From Demequina sediminis (GTDB lineage Bacteria > Actinomycetota > Actinomycetes > Actinomycetales > Demequinaceae): DNA of 64,000 bases. The stretch's first letter is position 1; every line of letters begins with the position of its first letter. Made by a program: the position numbers and the translations under genes. The DNA lies in the NCBI RefSeq assembly GCF_030296675.1, contig NZ_AP027736.1, forward strand, positions 1,178,001-1,242,000, given 5' to 3'. Under the pieces are notes generated by a model. The model was not told the origin of the DNA, did no database searches, and worked only from the letters and a program-made list of their open reading frames with translations. Shown here piece after piece: positions 1 through 11,218 of this stretch.

Positions 1-124
1 CACCGTCGAGCGTGCGCTCGACGCACGGCGGCTCGGCGTAGGTGATCCGGCCGTCGACCACCCAGGCGCCGTCACGGACGTCGTCCTCACCCGCGAGGAC
101 GGGGCCGCTCAGCCGCAGCGCCAC
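1..124 (-). CDS. Amidohydrolase-family protein, N-terminal fragment
   Basis: Reading from a GTG at 124 toward base 1 gives 41 residues that run off the window: a start like MALRLSGPVLAGEDD followed by GAWVVDGRITY. This strand-turn-strand pattern is typical of the small beta-sandwich at the start of metal-dependent amidohydrolases. The catalytic metal ligands lie outside the window, so the substrate cannot be named. The GTG begins one base after the ffh stop codon (TGA, C, GTG), so the gene is probably translationally coupled to ffh and in the same operon. The family call rests on a short stretch and on the recurrent placement of such genes after ffh in related actinobacteria, which I recall rather than verified. 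Confidence 0.55.
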   Translation of the reverse strand, partial: MALRLSGPVLAGEDDVRDGAWVVDGRITYAEPPCVERTLDG

Positions 125-125
125 G

Positions 126-1721
126 TCAGCGCCCGAGGTACTTGCCCAGGTCGGCGCCCAGCTTCGAGGTGTCGACCTCCTGGGGCGGCTGCGCGCCCAG
201 GCCGAAGGCTGAGCCCGGCGCAGGCGCGGCCGGGGTGCGGTTGCGGGCCGCCGCCTCCTGCTGCGCGCGCAGCGCGGGGTTGCCCGACTTTCCCTTGACC
301 TTGCGCTGTGGCGCCTGCTTGCCCTTCGACTTCTTGCCGCCCGGCATGCCGCCGAACGCCCCGGGCCCGCCGCCCATCCCGGGCAGCTGCGGCATGCCGC
401 CGCCACGGGCCATCGCGCGCATCATCTTCTGCGCGTCCTCGAACCGCTTGACGAGCGAGTTGATCTGCGCGACGGTCGTCCCTGAACCCGCCGCGATGCG
501 CGAGCGACGCGAGCCGTTGAGAAGCTTGGGGTTGTCGCGCTCGGCGGGCGTCATCGACTGGATGATCGCCTCGGTGCGCGTGAGCTCGCGCTCGTCGAAG
601 TTCTCGATCTGGTCACGCAGCTGGCCCATGCCGGGCAGCATCGTGAGCATCTTCTTCATCGAGCCCATGTTCTTGAGCTGCTGCATCTGGCTGAGGAAAT
701 CCGCGAGCGTGAAGTCCTCGCCCTGCGAGACCTTCTGCGCCATGCGCTCGGCCTCGGCCTGGTCGAACGTGCGCTCGGCCTGCTCGATGAGCGTGAGGAT
801 GTCGCCCATGTCGAGGATGCGCGACGCCATGCGGTCCGGGTGGAAGACCTCGAAGTCCTCGAGCTTCTCTCCGGTCGACGCGAACATGATCGGGCGGCCC
901 GTGACCTCGGCGACCGACAGCGCCGCACCACCGCGGGCGTCGCCGTCGAGCTTGGTCAGCACCACGCCGGTGAAGTCGACGCCCTGCTGGAACGCGGTCG
1001 CCGTGGTGACGGCGTCCTGGCCGATCATCGCGTCGATGACGAAGAGGACCTCGTCGGGCTCGACGGCCTTGCGGATGTCCGCGGCCTGACTCATGAGCTC
1101 CTGGTCGATGCCCAGGCGGCCCGCGGTATCGACGATCACGACCGAGTGCTGACGCTGCTCGGCCTCCTTGAGGCCCTTCTTCGCGACCTTGACGGGGTTG
1201 CCGCGCGGGCGCTCGTCCTCGCGGGTGACGCCGGGCTCGGGGGCGAACACCGGGACTCCCGCGCGCTCGCCCACGACACGCAACTGCGTCACGGCGTTGG
1301 GGCGCTGCAGGTCGGCGGCGACCAGCAGCGGGGTGTGGCCCTGCTGCTTGAGGTGATGAGCGAGCTTGCCCGCGAGGGTCGTCTTTCCGGCACCCTGCAG
1401 ACCCGCGAGCATGATGACCGTCGGGCCGGTCTTCGCGAACCGCAGGGTCCGAGCCTCGCCGCCCAGGATCGCGACGAGCTCCTCGTTGACGATCTTCACG
1501 ACCTGCTGGCCGGGGTTGAGCGCGCCCGACACCTCGGCTCCCAGCGCGCGCTCGCGGATGTTGCTCGTGAACGTGCGGACCACGGGCACCGCGACGTCGG
1601 CGTCGAGCAGCGCGCGGCGGATCTCGCGGATGGTGCCGTCGATGTCCGCCTCGGTCAGGCGGCCCTTGCCCCGCAGGTTGCGGAAGGTCTCTGTCAGGCG
1701 ATCGGAGAGGTTGGCGAACAC
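126..1721 (-). CDS. ffh: Signal recognition particle protein Ffh
   Basis: SRP54-type GTPase that binds 4.5S RNA and signal sequences and delivers ribosomes to FtsY at the membrane. The 531 residues show the N domain, the G1 loop GLQGAGKTT at about 107-115, DLQRPNA, DTAGRLG, TKLDGDARGG, and a methionine-rich M domain ending in the RNA-binding stretch GSRRSRIAAGSGT. The tail is rich in Gly, Pro and Lys. I chose the GTG at 1721 (MFANLSDRL) because it is preceded by GAAGGG and starts at the conserved N domain; the frame stays open for 40 more upstream codons of unnatural sequence. It lies about 30 bases after glnD and directly before the amidohydrolase gene. Confidence 0.96.
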   Translation of the reverse strand: MFANLSDRLTETFRNLRGKGRLTEADIDGTIREIRRALLDADVAVPVVRTFTSNIRERALGAEVSGALNPGQQVVKIVNEELVAILGGEARTLRFAKTGPTVIMLAGLQGAGKTTLAGKLAHHLKQQGHTPLLVAADLQRPNAVTQLRVVGERAGVPVFAPEPGVTREDERPRGNPVKVAKKGLKEAEQRQHSVVIVDTAGRLGIDQELMSQAADIRKAVEPDEVLFVIDAMIGQDAVTTATAFQQGVDFTGVVLTKLDGDARGGAALSVAEVTGRPIMFASTGEKLEDFEVFHPDRMASRILDMGDILTLIEQAERTFDQAEAERMAQKVSQGEDFTLADFLSQMQQLKNMGSMKKMLTMLPGMGQLRDQIENFDERELTRTEAIIQSMTPAERDNPKLLNGSRRSRIAAGSGTTVAQINSLVKRFEDAQKMMRAMARGGGMPQLPGMGGGPGAFGGMPGGKKSKGKQAPQRKVKGKSGNPALRAQQEAAARNRTPAAPAPGSAFGLGAQPPQEVDTSKLGADLGKYLGR

Positions 1722-1750
1722 GAATATCCCTTCACAGCGTGCCTTCCAGC

Positions 1751-3528
1751 CTACCGTCCCGCGCGCCTGCTCTCGGAGGCCAGCGCCGCGCGGGCCCGCA
1801 CGGTCAGCGTCTCGACCAGTTGGGCGCGCCACGCGGTCCACGCCTTGGGGCCGGCCGCCTTCGCGTCCGCCTCCGTCAGGGCGCGCAGCACCTCGAGCAT
1901 CTCCGCGCGACCCTCGACCGCCGCCAGCAGGTCGGCGACCGTCGCAGGATCCTCGGGATCGCGGGTGGTGGCGAACTCCGCGAGGGTGAGGTGCTCGCGC
2001 ACCAGGAGCTCGAGGTCGTGGGCGGTCTCGCGAGACAGGCCGATGCGCGCGGCGAGTCTCGGAATGAGCGCAGCCCCGTCGATCGAGTGGTCCGTCGCGC
2101 CCGGTCGCTTGCCGATGTCGTGGAACAGCAGGGCGAGGAGCAGCAGGTCGGCGCGGGGGTGCCGCGGCGATGCTTGCCCGCGATGACCACCGCCTCGATC
2201 ATGTGGCGGTCCACGGTGTACTGGTGGACCGGGCTGCGCTGCGGCCGGTTGCGCACGCCCTCCCATTCGGGCAGCCATCGCACCACGAGCCCCTCGAGGT
2301 CGACCGCCTCCCACACCTGCACGAGGTGCGCGCTCGCGCGCAGCAGGTCGCGCAGCGCGGTGCGTGCCTCCTCGGGCCAGGGCACGGGCAGGTCGGGACA
2401 GCGCCGCAGTGTCTCGAGGACGGTCGGCGTGAACGTCAGCCCCGTGGTCGCGGCGGCCGCGGCGGCGCGCAACGGGAGCACGGCATCGTCCTCTGCCCGG
2501 TACGCGGGCGCGAGGGCGAGCTCGCCGTCCACGTCGATCAGCCCCGTTGCGACGGGGACGTGGCGCGGTGCGGCGGCGCGACGGCGCGCGAGGAATGCGC
2601 GCGAGCCCACGCCCGACCGCTCGAGCGAGCGCCGCGCGCCACGCTCGGTGGTGTCGAGTGCGAACGCGATGGTGCGGCCCGCCTCCGCGATGGCCGCCAG
2701 TAGGTCGTCGGGGTCGGTGTAGCCGAGCCGTTGCGCCACCTCGGGGGCGAGGTGGCGGCCCAGGACGTTGACCGCGCGACCCGACTCGAGGTGAAGCGCG
2801 TCGCGCACGTCCATGAGGAACGCGCCGGCGTCGTCGACCGCGCCGTGCGGACGGTCCGTGAGCCACGTCGCGCTGAGCGCGGTGAGGCTCGTGAAGTCGC
2901 GCAGGCCGCCGCGGGCCTCCTTGAGGTGCGGCTCGATGAGGTAAGCGAGCTCGCCGTGCCGCTCGGCGCGCGCGCGGGACGCGGCGAGCAGGTCGGGCAG
3001 CCGCTTGCGGGCCGCCGCACGCCAGTCCTGGTAGATATGCGTGCGCGCGGTCTGCACGAGGTGCTCGTCGCCGGCCACGGGGTGCAGGTCGAGGAGTCCG
3101 GCGGCCGCGGCGAGATCCTTCGACGCCACCTGGCGACACTCGGTGAGGGTGCGCGTCGAGTAGTCGAGCTCGAGGCCCGCGTCCCAGATGGGGTACCAGA
3201 GCCGCTGCGCGAGCTCCGCGACGGCCTCCTTGGTGTGCGTGGTCCCGTCGTGCAGGATCACCAGGTCGAGGTCGGACGCAGGGCCAGCGTCGCCGCGGCC
3301 CACGGATCCCACCGCGCCGAACGCGATGCCCTCGCGCAGGCCGTCGGCGACCTCGTCCCAGTGCTCCTTGAGGTGGGCGAACACGAAGTCGGCCATGGCC
3401 TGCCTGCGTTCGCGGCCGCTCAGCCCGCTCGCGGCCAGTTGCTCGGCGTGTGCCCTCCTCAGACGCTTGAGGTCCCGCACCCCACGGGGGTGCGGGACCT
3501 CAGCGCGGGAGCCTTCACGGCTCTCCAT
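1751..3528 (-). CDS. glnD: PII nucleotidyltransferase GlnD, short form lacking ACT domains (apparent frameshift)
   Basis: Bifunctional enzyme that modifies and demodifies the PII protein GlnK according to nitrogen status. The nucleotidyltransferase motif [18 protein letters not shown] and the HD motif [13 protein letters not shown] are both visible, but in two frames. The switch falls near 2155-2159 (a G5 run on the plus strand), and adding one base restores a continuous protein of about 592 residues. Family members are usually about 750-900 residues with two C-terminal glutamine-sensing ACT domains; here the protein stops shortly after the HD domain and ffh starts 30 bases later, leaving no room for ACT. 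The start is uncertain: ATG 3528 lies ahead of a strong hairpin, and GTG 3480 opens directly at the conserved N terminus. Third gene of the amtB-glnK-glnD operon. Confidence 0.85.
3469..3501. repeat. Perfect 15-bp hairpin at the glnK/glnD boundary
   Basis: Arms GAGGTCCCGCACCCC (3469-3483) and its exact complement (3487-3501) enclose a three-base loop. On the minus strand a smaller stem (GAGCC/GGCTC) lies just before it. The pair sits inside the first codons of glnD if ATG 3528 is used, or before the gene if GTG 3480 is used. There is no T-run, so it is not a textbook terminator. It could attenuate glnD relative to glnK or stabilise the upstream mRNA. Confidence 0.7.
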
Positions 3529-3548
3529 CTGTCGTACGTCGTCCCTTC

Positions 3549-5170
<1,622 letters not shown>

Positions 5171-5228
5171 TGTTTCTCTCCCTCCGCCAGCCGCTCGGCC
5201 AGCAGTAGTGTCAGACTCTCGGACTCCT

Positions 5229-5266
5229 GTTTCCCCCGCACGACCTCCATGTTTCCGAACGGTTAC
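5229..5266 (-). promoter_or_regulatory. Tandem GlnR-type operator before amtB
   Basis: Read on the minus strand: GTAAC-n6-GAAAC, six bases, then GTCGT-n6-GAAAC. The known actinobacterial GlnR consensus is gTnAC-n6-GaAAC, often as two sites spaced by six bases. The upstream site is a perfect match and the second keeps the GAAAC half. It lies 59-96 bases before the amtB ATG, a suitable place for activation of amtB-glnK-glnD. Confidence 0.8.
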
Positions 5267-5336
5267 ATCCGGCTCGCCCACGTAAAAGGTGCGTTGCGCA
5301 GGCTCGTGCGCGGGAACGATGCAGGGCGTCCGGGCG

Positions 5337-6490
5337 TCACTGGCCGAGCAGCGAGTCCACGAATCCCTCGGGGTCGAAGGGCGCCAGATCGTCGGCGCCC
5401 TCGCCGAGGCCGACGAACTTCACCGGCACGCCCAGCTCGCGCTGCACCGCGAGCACGATTCCGCCCTTCGCGGTGCCGTCGAGCTTGGTGAGGACGATTC
5501 CCGTGAGTGGCGCCACCTGACCGAACACCCTGGCCTGCGTGAGGCCGTTCTGACCGGTGGTCGCGTCGAGCACGAGCAGCACCTCCGAGGGCGGGCTCAC
5601 CTTGGACACGACGCGCACGATCTTGCCGAGCTCGTCCATGAGCCCCTGCTTGTTCTGCAGGCGGCCGGCGGTGTCGACCAGCAGCACCTCCGCGGACTCG
5701 GCCCGCGCACGGTCGGCCGCCTCATACGCGACGGAGGCGGGATCGGCGCCGTCGACGTGCGCACGCACGACCGGCACGCCGACGCGCGCGCCCCAGGTCT
5801 CGAGCTGATCGGCCGCCGCGGCACGGAACGTGTCCGCCGCGCCGAGCACCACGGTGCGGTCCTGGGCCACCAGCACGCGAGCGATCTTGCCCACCGTGGT
5901 GGTCTTGCCCACGCCGTTGACCCCCACGACGATCGCCGTGTGGAGCGCGCCGTCGCCCGCCGCGCCCAGCGCGAGCGAGCGGTCCAGCGTCGGATCGACC
6001 ACGTCGAGCAGCGCCGCCCTCAGCACGGCGCGCGGATCGGCATCGGGAGTGGCCTTGAGGCGCGCGCGAAGATCCGTGAGCAGGGCGTCGGTGGCGCCTG
6101 CACCGACGTCGGCGAGCAGCAGCGTCTCCTCGAGCTCGTCCCAGTCGTCCTGGGACAGCGATCCGCGCCGGAAGATCGCGAGCAGCGACTCACCGAGACC
6201 GGTGCCGAGCCTGCGCCGCAGCCTGCCGAAGCGGTGGTCGACCGCCTCGGGTGCCTCGACGGCGGTCTCGCGCGCCGGGGCCTCCCCTCGGAAGGCGCCT
6301 CGGGCGCGGGGGCGACCGCGGCATCGTCCCCCTGCGAGGGGCGCGGGGGTGCCGTGCGGGGCGGCGCGGGGCGCGGCGGCGCCTGACGCGCCTTGCCCAC
6401 CACCGCGGCGGCGACGCCGCCGATCACGACGAGGCCCGCGATGAGGGCTACGACAAGGTCACTGTCACCAGGAATCCATGAGACGTCCAC
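5337..6490 (-). CDS. ftsY: Signal recognition particle receptor FtsY (apparent frameshift)
   Basis: SRP receptor GTPase that docks Ffh-ribosome complexes at the membrane. The N terminus (GTG 6490) encodes a membrane anchor, DLVVALIAGLVVIGGVAAAVVG, followed by a Pro/Ala linker. The NG domain then continues in another frame, starting around ETAVEAPEAVDHRF, with GVNGVGKTTTVGK, DTFRAAAADQL, DTAGRLQNK and TKLDGTAKGG. The break falls at 6277-6287, between a G4 and a C4 run; one added base joins PSEG to EAPARET cleanly, giving about 384 residues. FtsY is essential, so a sequence error is more likely than a real mutation. One copy of the GGGACGATGCC motif lies in the linker (6320-6330). Confidence 0.9.
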
Positions 6491-6520
6491 GGGAACAGTC
6501 TGTCAGGTTGTGGCGCGGAG

Positions 6521-6763
6521 TCAGCGGCGCGTGGTCTCGAGCTCGCGCGTCTCGGGGCGACCCAGCTTGCCCACGACGTCCAGGGTGGGCTGCGGACGCT
6601 CGACCTCGTCGAAGAGGTGCTCGCGCGGCGAACGCAGCTCCTCCTCACCCAGGAGCATGCGGACCACGCGCCTACCGCGACCCTCGGCGGCGAATGCCGC
6701 GACAAAGACCATCGCGGCGATGATCCCCGCGACCACAAGGGTTCCCATCATGGCGCTGAACAC
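6521..6763 (-). CDS. Small single-pass membrane protein, unknown function
   Basis: Eighty residues from a GTG at 6763 preceded by GGGAGGAG. An N-terminal membrane segment (MGTLVVAGIIAAMVFVAAFAA) is followed by a charged cytoplasmic tail (GRGRRVVRMLLGEEELRSPREHLFDEV). It lies between smc and ftsY on the same strand, 30 bases from ftsY, so it is probably co-transcribed. I recognise no family. The alternative ATG two codons downstream of the FSA motif is possible but sits further from the ribosome binding site. Confidence 0.6.
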   Translation of the reverse strand: MFSAMMGTLVVAGIIAAMVFVAAFAAEGRGRRVVRMLLGEEELRSPREHLFDEVERPQPTLDVVGKLGRPETRELETTRR

Positions 6764-6900
6764 TGGCGACTCCTCCCGACCCGGCGGCACGCACCGGACA
6801 ACTCCTACATTTGGGGCTCTCGGCCCCGTTGCTCTCAACGTCTCGCGGGCGCGGGTGTTCCCGCCTCGCGCGCGATCGCACGCTGACCAGGGACGGCGCG

Positions 6901-9900
6901 TCAGGCGGCGTCGTCGGTGAGGCGCTGGCTGATGACCGTGGTGACGCCGTCGCCGCGCATCGTGACGCCGTACAGCGAGTCGGCGATCTCCATGGTGCGC
7001 TTCTGGTGCGTGATGACGATCAGCTGCGAGTCCTCCTGCAGCTCCTTGAAGATCTCGAGGAGGCGTCCCAGGTTGACGTCGTCGAGCGCCGCCTCGACCT
7101 CGTCCATCACGTAGAAGGGGCTGGGGCGCGCCTTGAAGATCGACACCAGCAGCGCGACCGCCGTGAGCGAGCGCTCGCCGCCTGACAGGAGGGACAAACG
7201 CTTGACCTTCTTGCCCGCGGGACGCGCCTCGACCTCGAGGCCCGTCTCCAGCATGTTCGAGGGGTCGGTGAGGACGATGCGTCCCTCGCCGCCGGGGAAC
7301 AGGCGCGGGAAGATGCGCTCGAATTGGGCGGACGTGTCCGCGAAGGCCTGCGCGAAGATGGTCTCGACGCGCTCGTCGATCTCCTTGACGATCTGCAGGA
7401 GATCCTCGCGCGAGCGCTTGATGTCCGCGAGCTGGTCGGTGAGGAACTTGTGACGCTCCTCGAGCGCGGCGAACTCCTCGAGCGCGAGCGGGTTGACGCG
7501 CCCCAGCTGGTTCATCGCGCGCTCGGCCTGGCGCAGGCGCTTCTCCTGGGCCTCACGCACGTAGGGCGTCGTGCGGGGTTCGGCGCGATCGTCGGACGCG
7601 TCGTCGTTGCCCGTCTCGTCGTCCGTGCGGTCGTCGTCGACGACCGGCACCCCCACGTGGGGGCCGTACTCCTCGATGAGCCGGTCCGGATCCATCCCCA
7701 GCTCGTCGACCGCGCGCTGACGCAGCTGCTCGAGACGCACCTTCTGCTCGGCGCGCGCGACCTCGTCGCGGTGTGCGTCATCCGTGAGTCGCGAGTACTC
7801 CGTCGCGAGCTCCTCGACGGTGCGGCGCACCTCGGCCAGCCGACCCGTGCGCTCGGCGCGGTCGGCCTCGACGGCGGCCCTGGCATCGTCCGCGCGCTGC
7901 ACCGACACGTCGATAAGGGCGAGGGCGTCGCGGCTGCCCGCGATCACCTCGCGCGCCGCGACGGCCTGGCGCTCTCGGCGAGCAGCGGCCTCCTCGGCGC
8001 GCACGCGCGCCTCGCGTTCGGCGACCGCGGCGCGCTCGAGGCTCTCGGCGCGGGCCGCGAGGGCGCGGGCGCGCTCCTCGCACGTGCGCAGCGCGAGACG
8101 GGCCTCGGTCTCCTTGGCACGGGCGACCCTTGCGGCAGCCTCGTCCTCGTCGCGCCGCTCCTGGGCCTGGCGCGTGTCCGCCTCGAACTGCTCGGGCTCG
8201 GCCTGCGCGGCCGCGAGGCGCTCGGTGAGGCTCGCGAGCTCCTCCGAGTCGATCTCCATGCGCCCGTGCGCCTGCTCGAGCTGGACCGCGTGGCGCTCGG
8301 CCTCCGCCTTCGCCGCGCGCGCCTGCGCCCCCAGCCGGCCGAGCTGCTCCGCGACCGCGGCCATGCGCGCATCAGCCTCGTTGAGGCGGGCGAGCGTGCG
8401 CTCGTGCGCTCCCCTGGTCTCCGCCTCGGCCTCCTCGGCGGCTCGCAGGCGCTCCTGCGTGCGCTCGACCTCGATCGCGGCGGCGTCGCGTCGCTCGCGC
8501 GCGTCGTCGAAGGCGGCCTGCACATGGATGATGCTGGGCGCGTCTCCTGCGCCCCCCGACGCGTGTCGTCCGCCCAGCAGGTCCCCGCGGCGCGTGACAG
8601 CCGTGACCTCGCGATGAGCGGAGACGAGCGCGCGCGCCGCGGCGAGGTCGTCGACCACGGCCACGCCCGAGACCAGCGCTTTCACCGCATCGACCAGGCC
8701 GGAGGGCCCGTCGACCAGGTCGGAGGCCCACGCCGCGCCGGCCGGAAGCTCGATGTCGGGGTTGTGCGCCGCCGCCGTCGCGTCGGCGACCACGAACCTG
8801 GCTCGCCCGGCGTCCTCGTCGCGCAGCCACCGGATCGCGTCGACCGCGTCCTCGACAGAGTCCGCGGCGAGGGCGTCCGCGAGCGGACCAAGCGCACCCG
8901 CGATGGCGTCCTCGGCATCGTCCCTCACGTCGATCAACGAGGCGACCGTCCCGCGCACGGACTTCACGCCGCTCGCGAGCAGGGCGCCTGCGCCGTCCTT
9001 GCGGACCAGCGACAGCTCGAGGGCCTCGCCGCGCGCGGCCCACGTGTCGCGCTCGCGCATGGCAGCGTGGAGCGCGTCCTTGAGCTCGGCGAGCACGGCC
9101 TTGGCGCGCTCCCACTCCTCGGTGGCGGCCTCGTGCTGAATATCGAGGTCGTCCTCGCCCGCCTCCACGGAGGCCACCGAGGTCTCGACGACCTGGAACT
9201 CGCCCGTGGCGTCGTGCGCACGCTTCTCCGCCGCGGCGAGCTGCTCCTGCAGGCGACCGATCTCCGCCTCCGTCGACTCGACGCGCGAGCGCTTGGCCGC
9301 AACCTGGCCGGCGAGGCGTGCGACGCCCTCGCGACGGTCCGCGACCGAGCGCAGCAGGTTCGCATGGTGACGGTCCGAGGCGAAGGCCTGGGTCTCGGCG
9401 TCCTTGCGCGCCTCGATCGCGGCCTCGAGCTCGAGTTCGGCGGCGGCGACCTCGGCATCGAGCTCGACGCGTGCGGCGCGAGCGCGCTCGACCTGCTCGT
9501 CGAGGTCGACAAGGTCAGTGGGCGGGGCGGCGTCGATGGCCGTGCCGAGCATCCGCACGCGCTCCTCGGCGAGCGTTGCGAGGTTGCGCAGCCGCTCGCG
9601 GATCGCGCTGAGGCGATAGAACGTGTCGTTGGCCTTGGTGAGCGCAGGGGTGGCCTCGGCGGACAGCCGCTCGAGTTCGGCGAGCTGCGCGCGCGCCTCG
9701 CCCAGCGCGCGATCCACGGCGGCGCGGCGCTCGAGCAGCGCGGTCTCGTCGGCGTGGTCCTTGTGCATCGACTCGGTGAGGGTCGCGAGGTCGTCCGCGA
9801 GGAGCCGCGAGCGCGCGTCGCGCACGTCGACTTGGATGCGCTGCGCCTGGCGCGCGACCTCGGCCTGCTTGCCCAGCGGCCCCAGCTGGCGCCGGATCTC

Positions 9901-10488
9901 ACCCGTCAGGTCCTGGACGCGCGTGAGGTTGGCCTGCATCGAGTCGAGCTTGCGCAGCGCCTTGTCCTTGCGGCGGCGGTGCTTGAGGATGCCGGCGGCC
10001 TCCTCGATGAAGTGGCGGCGGTCCTCGGGGGTCGCGCGCAGGACGGCGTCGAGTTGGCCCTGACCCACGATCACGTGCATCTCGCGGCCGAGTCCCGAGT
10101 CGGACAGCAGGTCCTGGATGTCCATGAGACGGCACGGCGACCCGTTGATCGCATACTCCGAGCCGCCCGAGCGGAACAGCGTGCGGCTGATCGTGACCTC
10201 GGTGTAGTCGATCGGCAGCGCGCCGTCGGTGTTGTCGATCGTGAGCGAGACCTCGGCACGGCCCAGCGGCGCGCGCCCCGACGTGCCGGCGAAGATCACG
10301 TCGGCCATCTGCCCGCCGCGCAGCGTCTTGGCGCCCTGCTCACCCATGACCCACGCGAGCGCGTCCACCACGTTGGACTTGCCCGAGCCGTTCGGGCCCA
10401 CGACGCACGTGACGCCCGGCTCGAACTCCAGCGTGGTCGCCGACGCGAAGGACTTGAATCCCCTCAGCGTCAGCGTCTTCAGATGCAT
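6901..10488 (-). CDS. smc: Chromosome segregation protein SMC
   Basis: Condensin ATPase of 1,195 residues that organises and segregates the chromosome with ScpA and ScpB. Walker A GPNGSGKSN is at 31-39. Two long coiled coils flank a hinge around 500-670. The C-terminal head has the signature LSGGERSLTAVALL and Walker B PFYVMDEVEAALDD. The second arm holds an unusual Asp-rich insertion (VVDDDRTDDETGNDDASDD) before PYVREAQEKRLRQAE. The reading frame is intact over its whole length. One GGGACGATGCC copy lies in the hinge-proximal region (8914-8924). Confidence 0.97.
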   Translation of the reverse strand: MHLKTLTLRGFKSFASATTLEFEPGVTCVVGPNGSGKSNVVDALAWVMGEQGAKTLRGGQMADVIFAGTSGRAPLGRAEVSLTIDNTDGALPIDYTEVTISRTLFRSGGSEYAINGSPCRLMDIQDLLSDSGLGREMHVIVGQGQLDAVLRATPEDRRHFIEEAAGILKHRRRKDKALRKLDSMQANLTRVQDLTGEIRRQLGPLGKQAEVARQAQRIQVDVRDARSRLLADDLATLTESMHKDHADETALLERRAAVDRALGEARAQLAELERLSAEATPALTKANDTFYRLSAIRERLRNLATLAEERVRMLGTAIDAAPPTDLVDLDEQVERARAARVELDAEVAAAELELEAAIEARKDAETQAFASDRHHANLLRSVADRREGVARLAGQVAAKRSRVESTEAEIGRLQEQLAAAEKRAHDATGEFQVVETSVASVEAGEDDLDIQHEAATEEWERAKAVLAELKDALHAAMRERDTWAARGEALELSLVRKDGAGALLASGVKSVRGTVASLIDVRDDAEDAIAGALGPLADALAADSVEDAVDAIRWLRDEDAGRARFVVADATAAAHNPDIELPAGAAWASDLVDGPSGLVDAVKALVSGVAVVDDLAAARALVSAHREVTAVTRRGDLLGGRHASGGAGDAPSIIHVQAAFDDARERRDAAAIEVERTQERLRAAEEAEAETRGAHERTLARLNEADARMAAVAEQLGRLGAQARAAKAEAERHAVQLEQAHGRMEIDSEELASLTERLAAAQAEPEQFEADTRQAQERRDEDEAAARVARAKETEARLALRTCEERARALAARAESLERAAVAEREARVRAEEAAARRERQAVAAREVIAGSRDALALIDVSVQRADDARAAVEADRAERTGRLAEVRRTVEELATEYSRLTDDAHRDEVARAEQKVRLEQLRQRAVDELGMDPDRLIEEYGPHVGVPVVDDDRTDDETGNDDASDDRAEPRTTPYVREAQEKRLRQAERAMNQLGRVNPLALEEFAALEERHKFLTDQLADIKRSREDLLQIVKEIDERVETIFAQAFADTSAQFERIFPRLFPGGEGRIVLTDPSNMLETGLEVEARPAGKKVKRLSLLSGGERSLTAVALLVSIFKARPSPFYVMDEVEAALDDVNLGRLLEIFKELQEDSQLIVITHQKRTMEIADSLYGVTMRGDGVTTVISQRLTDDAA

Positions 10489-10584
10489 GGGTGCGAGTGT
10501 AGGGGAATCACCTCAGCGGTCAGGTGAGGCACCGCCGAGGGGAAGGGTGGGCGATCGTGTCTTGCGGACCCCGTGTGTGGCCCT

Positions 10585-11178
10585 CTAGGTTCCCACGCGG
10601 TCGAGCTCGGCGTCCTCGACCTCAGGGTGCTTGTCATGCGCGGTGGCGAGGAGCACCTGTCGCTTCGCGCCCCAGTAGTCCATGATCGCGAACAGCAGGC
10701 CGGAGACCACGAAGGTCATGTGGAGTCCGATCCTCCACGCAACGGACGTGTAATCGGCGTCCTCGCCCTTGCCGTCGATTGCCACGAAGTCCTTGAGGAG
10801 CAGGATCACCGAGATTGCGACCAGAGACCCGATGAGCTTCATCTTGAGGCCCGAGAAGTCGACGTGTCCCATCCACGACGGACGGTCCTCGTTGCCCTTC
10901 GCGGCCTCCATCTTCGACACGAAGTTCTCGTAACCGGCAAAGATCACGATCACGATGAGGTTGCCGAGTAGCGCGATGTCGATAAGAGACAGGATCGCGA
11001 CAGTGATGTCGTCGGCTTCGGTCTCAAGGGAGAACTCGGCAATGAGGTGCCACAACTCGGTGAAGAACTTCACGCTCACGAGGCCAAGCCCCGCGATGAG
11101 ACCGACATACATCGGGGCAAGGAGCCAACGGCTCGCAAAAAGGCCGCGTTCGAGGGCGTGCTCGAGGGACGTCATCAT
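10585..11178 (-). CDS. YqhA/UPF0114-family membrane protein
   Basis: 197 residues with three to four membrane segments (LLAPMYVGLIAGLGLVSVKFF, LIDIALLGNLIVIVIFAGYENFVS, MKLIGSLVAISVILLLKDFV, MTFVVSGLLFAIMDYW). The stretch GNLIVIVIFAGYENFVSK is characteristic of the UPF0114 family, whose function is unknown. Start ATG 11178 follows GGAGAGAG; a second ATG comes immediately after. It stands alone between smc and ndk. Confidence 0.85.
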   Translation of the reverse strand: MMTSLEHALERGLFASRWLLAPMYVGLIAGLGLVSVKFFTELWHLIAEFSLETEADDITVAILSLIDIALLGNLIVIVIFAGYENFVSKMEAAKGNEDRPSWMGHVDFSGLKMKLIGSLVAISVILLLKDFVAIDGKGEDADYTSVAWRIGLHMTFVVSGLLFAIMDYWGAKRQVLLATAHDKHPEVEDAELDRVGT

Positions 11179-11218
11179 GGGGACTCTCTCTCCGGGACTG
11201 AAAGTGGCTGCTACGGCG

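Noticed and set aside
7324..10527. A reading frame of more than 1,000 codons on the plus strand across smc
   Set aside because: It is the antisense shadow of smc in GC-rich DNA. Its translation is low-complexity and without any recognisable domain, while the smc frame shows all expected motifs.
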